The position numbers and the translations under genes were made by a program. Below, one piece after another: positions 63,080 to 64,000 of a stretch of DNA of 64,000 bases. Within the stretch, counting starts at the first letter, position 1. Each line of letters starts with the position of its first letter. The notes beneath the pieces are model-generated. The model worked only from the letters and a program-made list of their open reading frames with translations, ran no database searches and was not told the DNA's origin. The stretch is taken from NCBI RefSeq assembly GCF_964019385.1, contig NC_088643.1, positions 80,108,999 to 80,172,998 on the forward strand, given 5' to 3'. The stretch comes from Sycon ciliatum. Lineage: Eukaryota; Porifera; Calcarea; Leucosolenida; Sycettidae.

Positions 63080-63736
63080 GTATGTTTCCGGTCACTTTCC
63101 GCTCACAAGTACATGTTGCTATTGTACGCTTTACTTTGGATCCACAGTTCCAGTTTCAGGCTACAGACACACTGGAGTCCAGATGTGGAATGTATAATAC
63201 TGCATGTGTCATGCCGGACATACACAATACCGGTCTCAAGTAAAATTGTCGTATTTCCTTCGGATTTTTTAAATTTGATATTGAAAATTGGGTGCTCGAA
63301 TCAGAAACAGCAAACTCGTCAGATCGTCTCTGATTCAAGCACACGGGTCTACCATCGTCTACGCTTGTTATGGCAGTTGAGGGCAGGGAGTAGTAACTTA
63401 CTACTTCGTTTTTGAGAGCAAGATAGTCAGTGGAGCCGCAGATTCAGCAGGTCTTTGGTAGCACCGTACCGTGGACCCACATCCTCGAATCAAGGACCCA
63501 ACAAAAAGTGGGTCGCAAGTATTTCGAAAACCGTTTACCGGGAAGAGCTGAAATTTGGCATACCATTACCGGGCCGTATGTTGATGGTATTTGTGAAAAC
63601 TAAACGAAATCGGAATAAGTTTAGGTCCAATTTCAGGCTGTTTCTGTTTTGGTACCATGTCTCTCATTCGAGCACCCGGGTCTACGGCTAAGTATTGAGC
63701 TTTTTGCACGTCATTCCACTCGTACACACGAGCACA

Positions 63737-63883
63737 TTAGTTGAAGTACTGCAAGTACTCCACCCAATCCCCCACGCCATCATATGCTTCAGGCATCACT
63801 GCCGGCCGTACCACCATCGCCCCACCATTGGCACCCCCTACAGCAGCGTTCGCTGCTGTATCCGGAGCCTGATTGTGAGCCAT
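63737..63883 (-). pseudogene. gag-like fragment of an LTR retrotransposon
   Basis: From ATG 63883 the minus strand encodes an Ala/Gly-rich lead followed by MPEAYDGVGDWVEYLQYFN and a stop. The pattern MPExFDGxGDWxxYLxxFE is the typical opening of invertebrate Ty3-type gag proteins. Only about 48 residues remain before a stop codon, so this is a truncated or solo leader fragment. No LTR pair, protease or integrase is seen inside the window. Confidence 0.5.
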
Positions 63884-64000
63884 GATAATAAGAAAATCGA
63901 GTGTGTTCGCTCTCAACAGGATTTCTTTGTCATTTGCAATCGCAAGACTGTGATACCTTTTCCTTGCCCAGTGGCGCCTTATATTCCCCACTTGCTACTT

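Overview
The window is eukaryotic and most likely from an invertebrate animal, possibly early-branching. It holds five spliced housekeeping or signalling genes with GT-AG introns, long AT/GC-balanced introns, many microsatellites, and a dense load of non-autonomous DNA transposons. No bacterial features (operons, Shine-Dalgarno sites, CRISPR) are present. I cannot name the species. The animal assignment rests on PTEN with vertebrate-like exon phases, an ARHGAP18/28/40-type RhoGAP, DHX40, YJU2B/CCDC130 and SLC25A39/40. All exon models below were assembled by hand from splice sites and reading frame.

Layout, left to right. (1) 819-6858, minus: a DHX40-like DEAH helicase, 3' part running off the left edge. 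(2) 8117-17357, minus: a complete PTEN phosphatase gene of 13 exons. (3) 17358-28962: an intergenic block of about 11.6 kb made largely of DNA-transposon relics, including an 858-bp giant inverted repeat, PIF/Harbinger-like MITEs with TAA duplications and a SINE. (4) 28963-36994, plus: YJU2B (CCDC130), a spliceosome-associated protein, with LINE relics and a three-deep nest of MITEs in its third intron. (5) 38591-51155, minus: a complete SLC25A39/40-type mitochondrial carrier (glutathione importer family) of 11 exons, convergent with YJU2B. Its first intron (4.8 kb) carries a decayed DDE_Tnp_4-like transposase and a Tigger-like MITE. (6) 52389-63079, plus: an ARHGAP18/28/40-type RhoGAP, divergent from the carrier and running off the right edge, with a LINE relic, MITEs and a clear type I hammerhead ribozyme in its introns. 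(7) 63737-63883, minus: a small gag-like fragment at the right end.

The genes do not form one pathway. They are independent conserved cellular genes in a repeat-rich region. The most notable items are the hammerhead ribozyme at 58601-58644, the near-perfect match of PTEN exon lengths and phases to vertebrates with two extra introns, the nested MITEs with an internal empty-site control, several long palindromes, and a cysteine cluster in the mitochondrial carrier loop.
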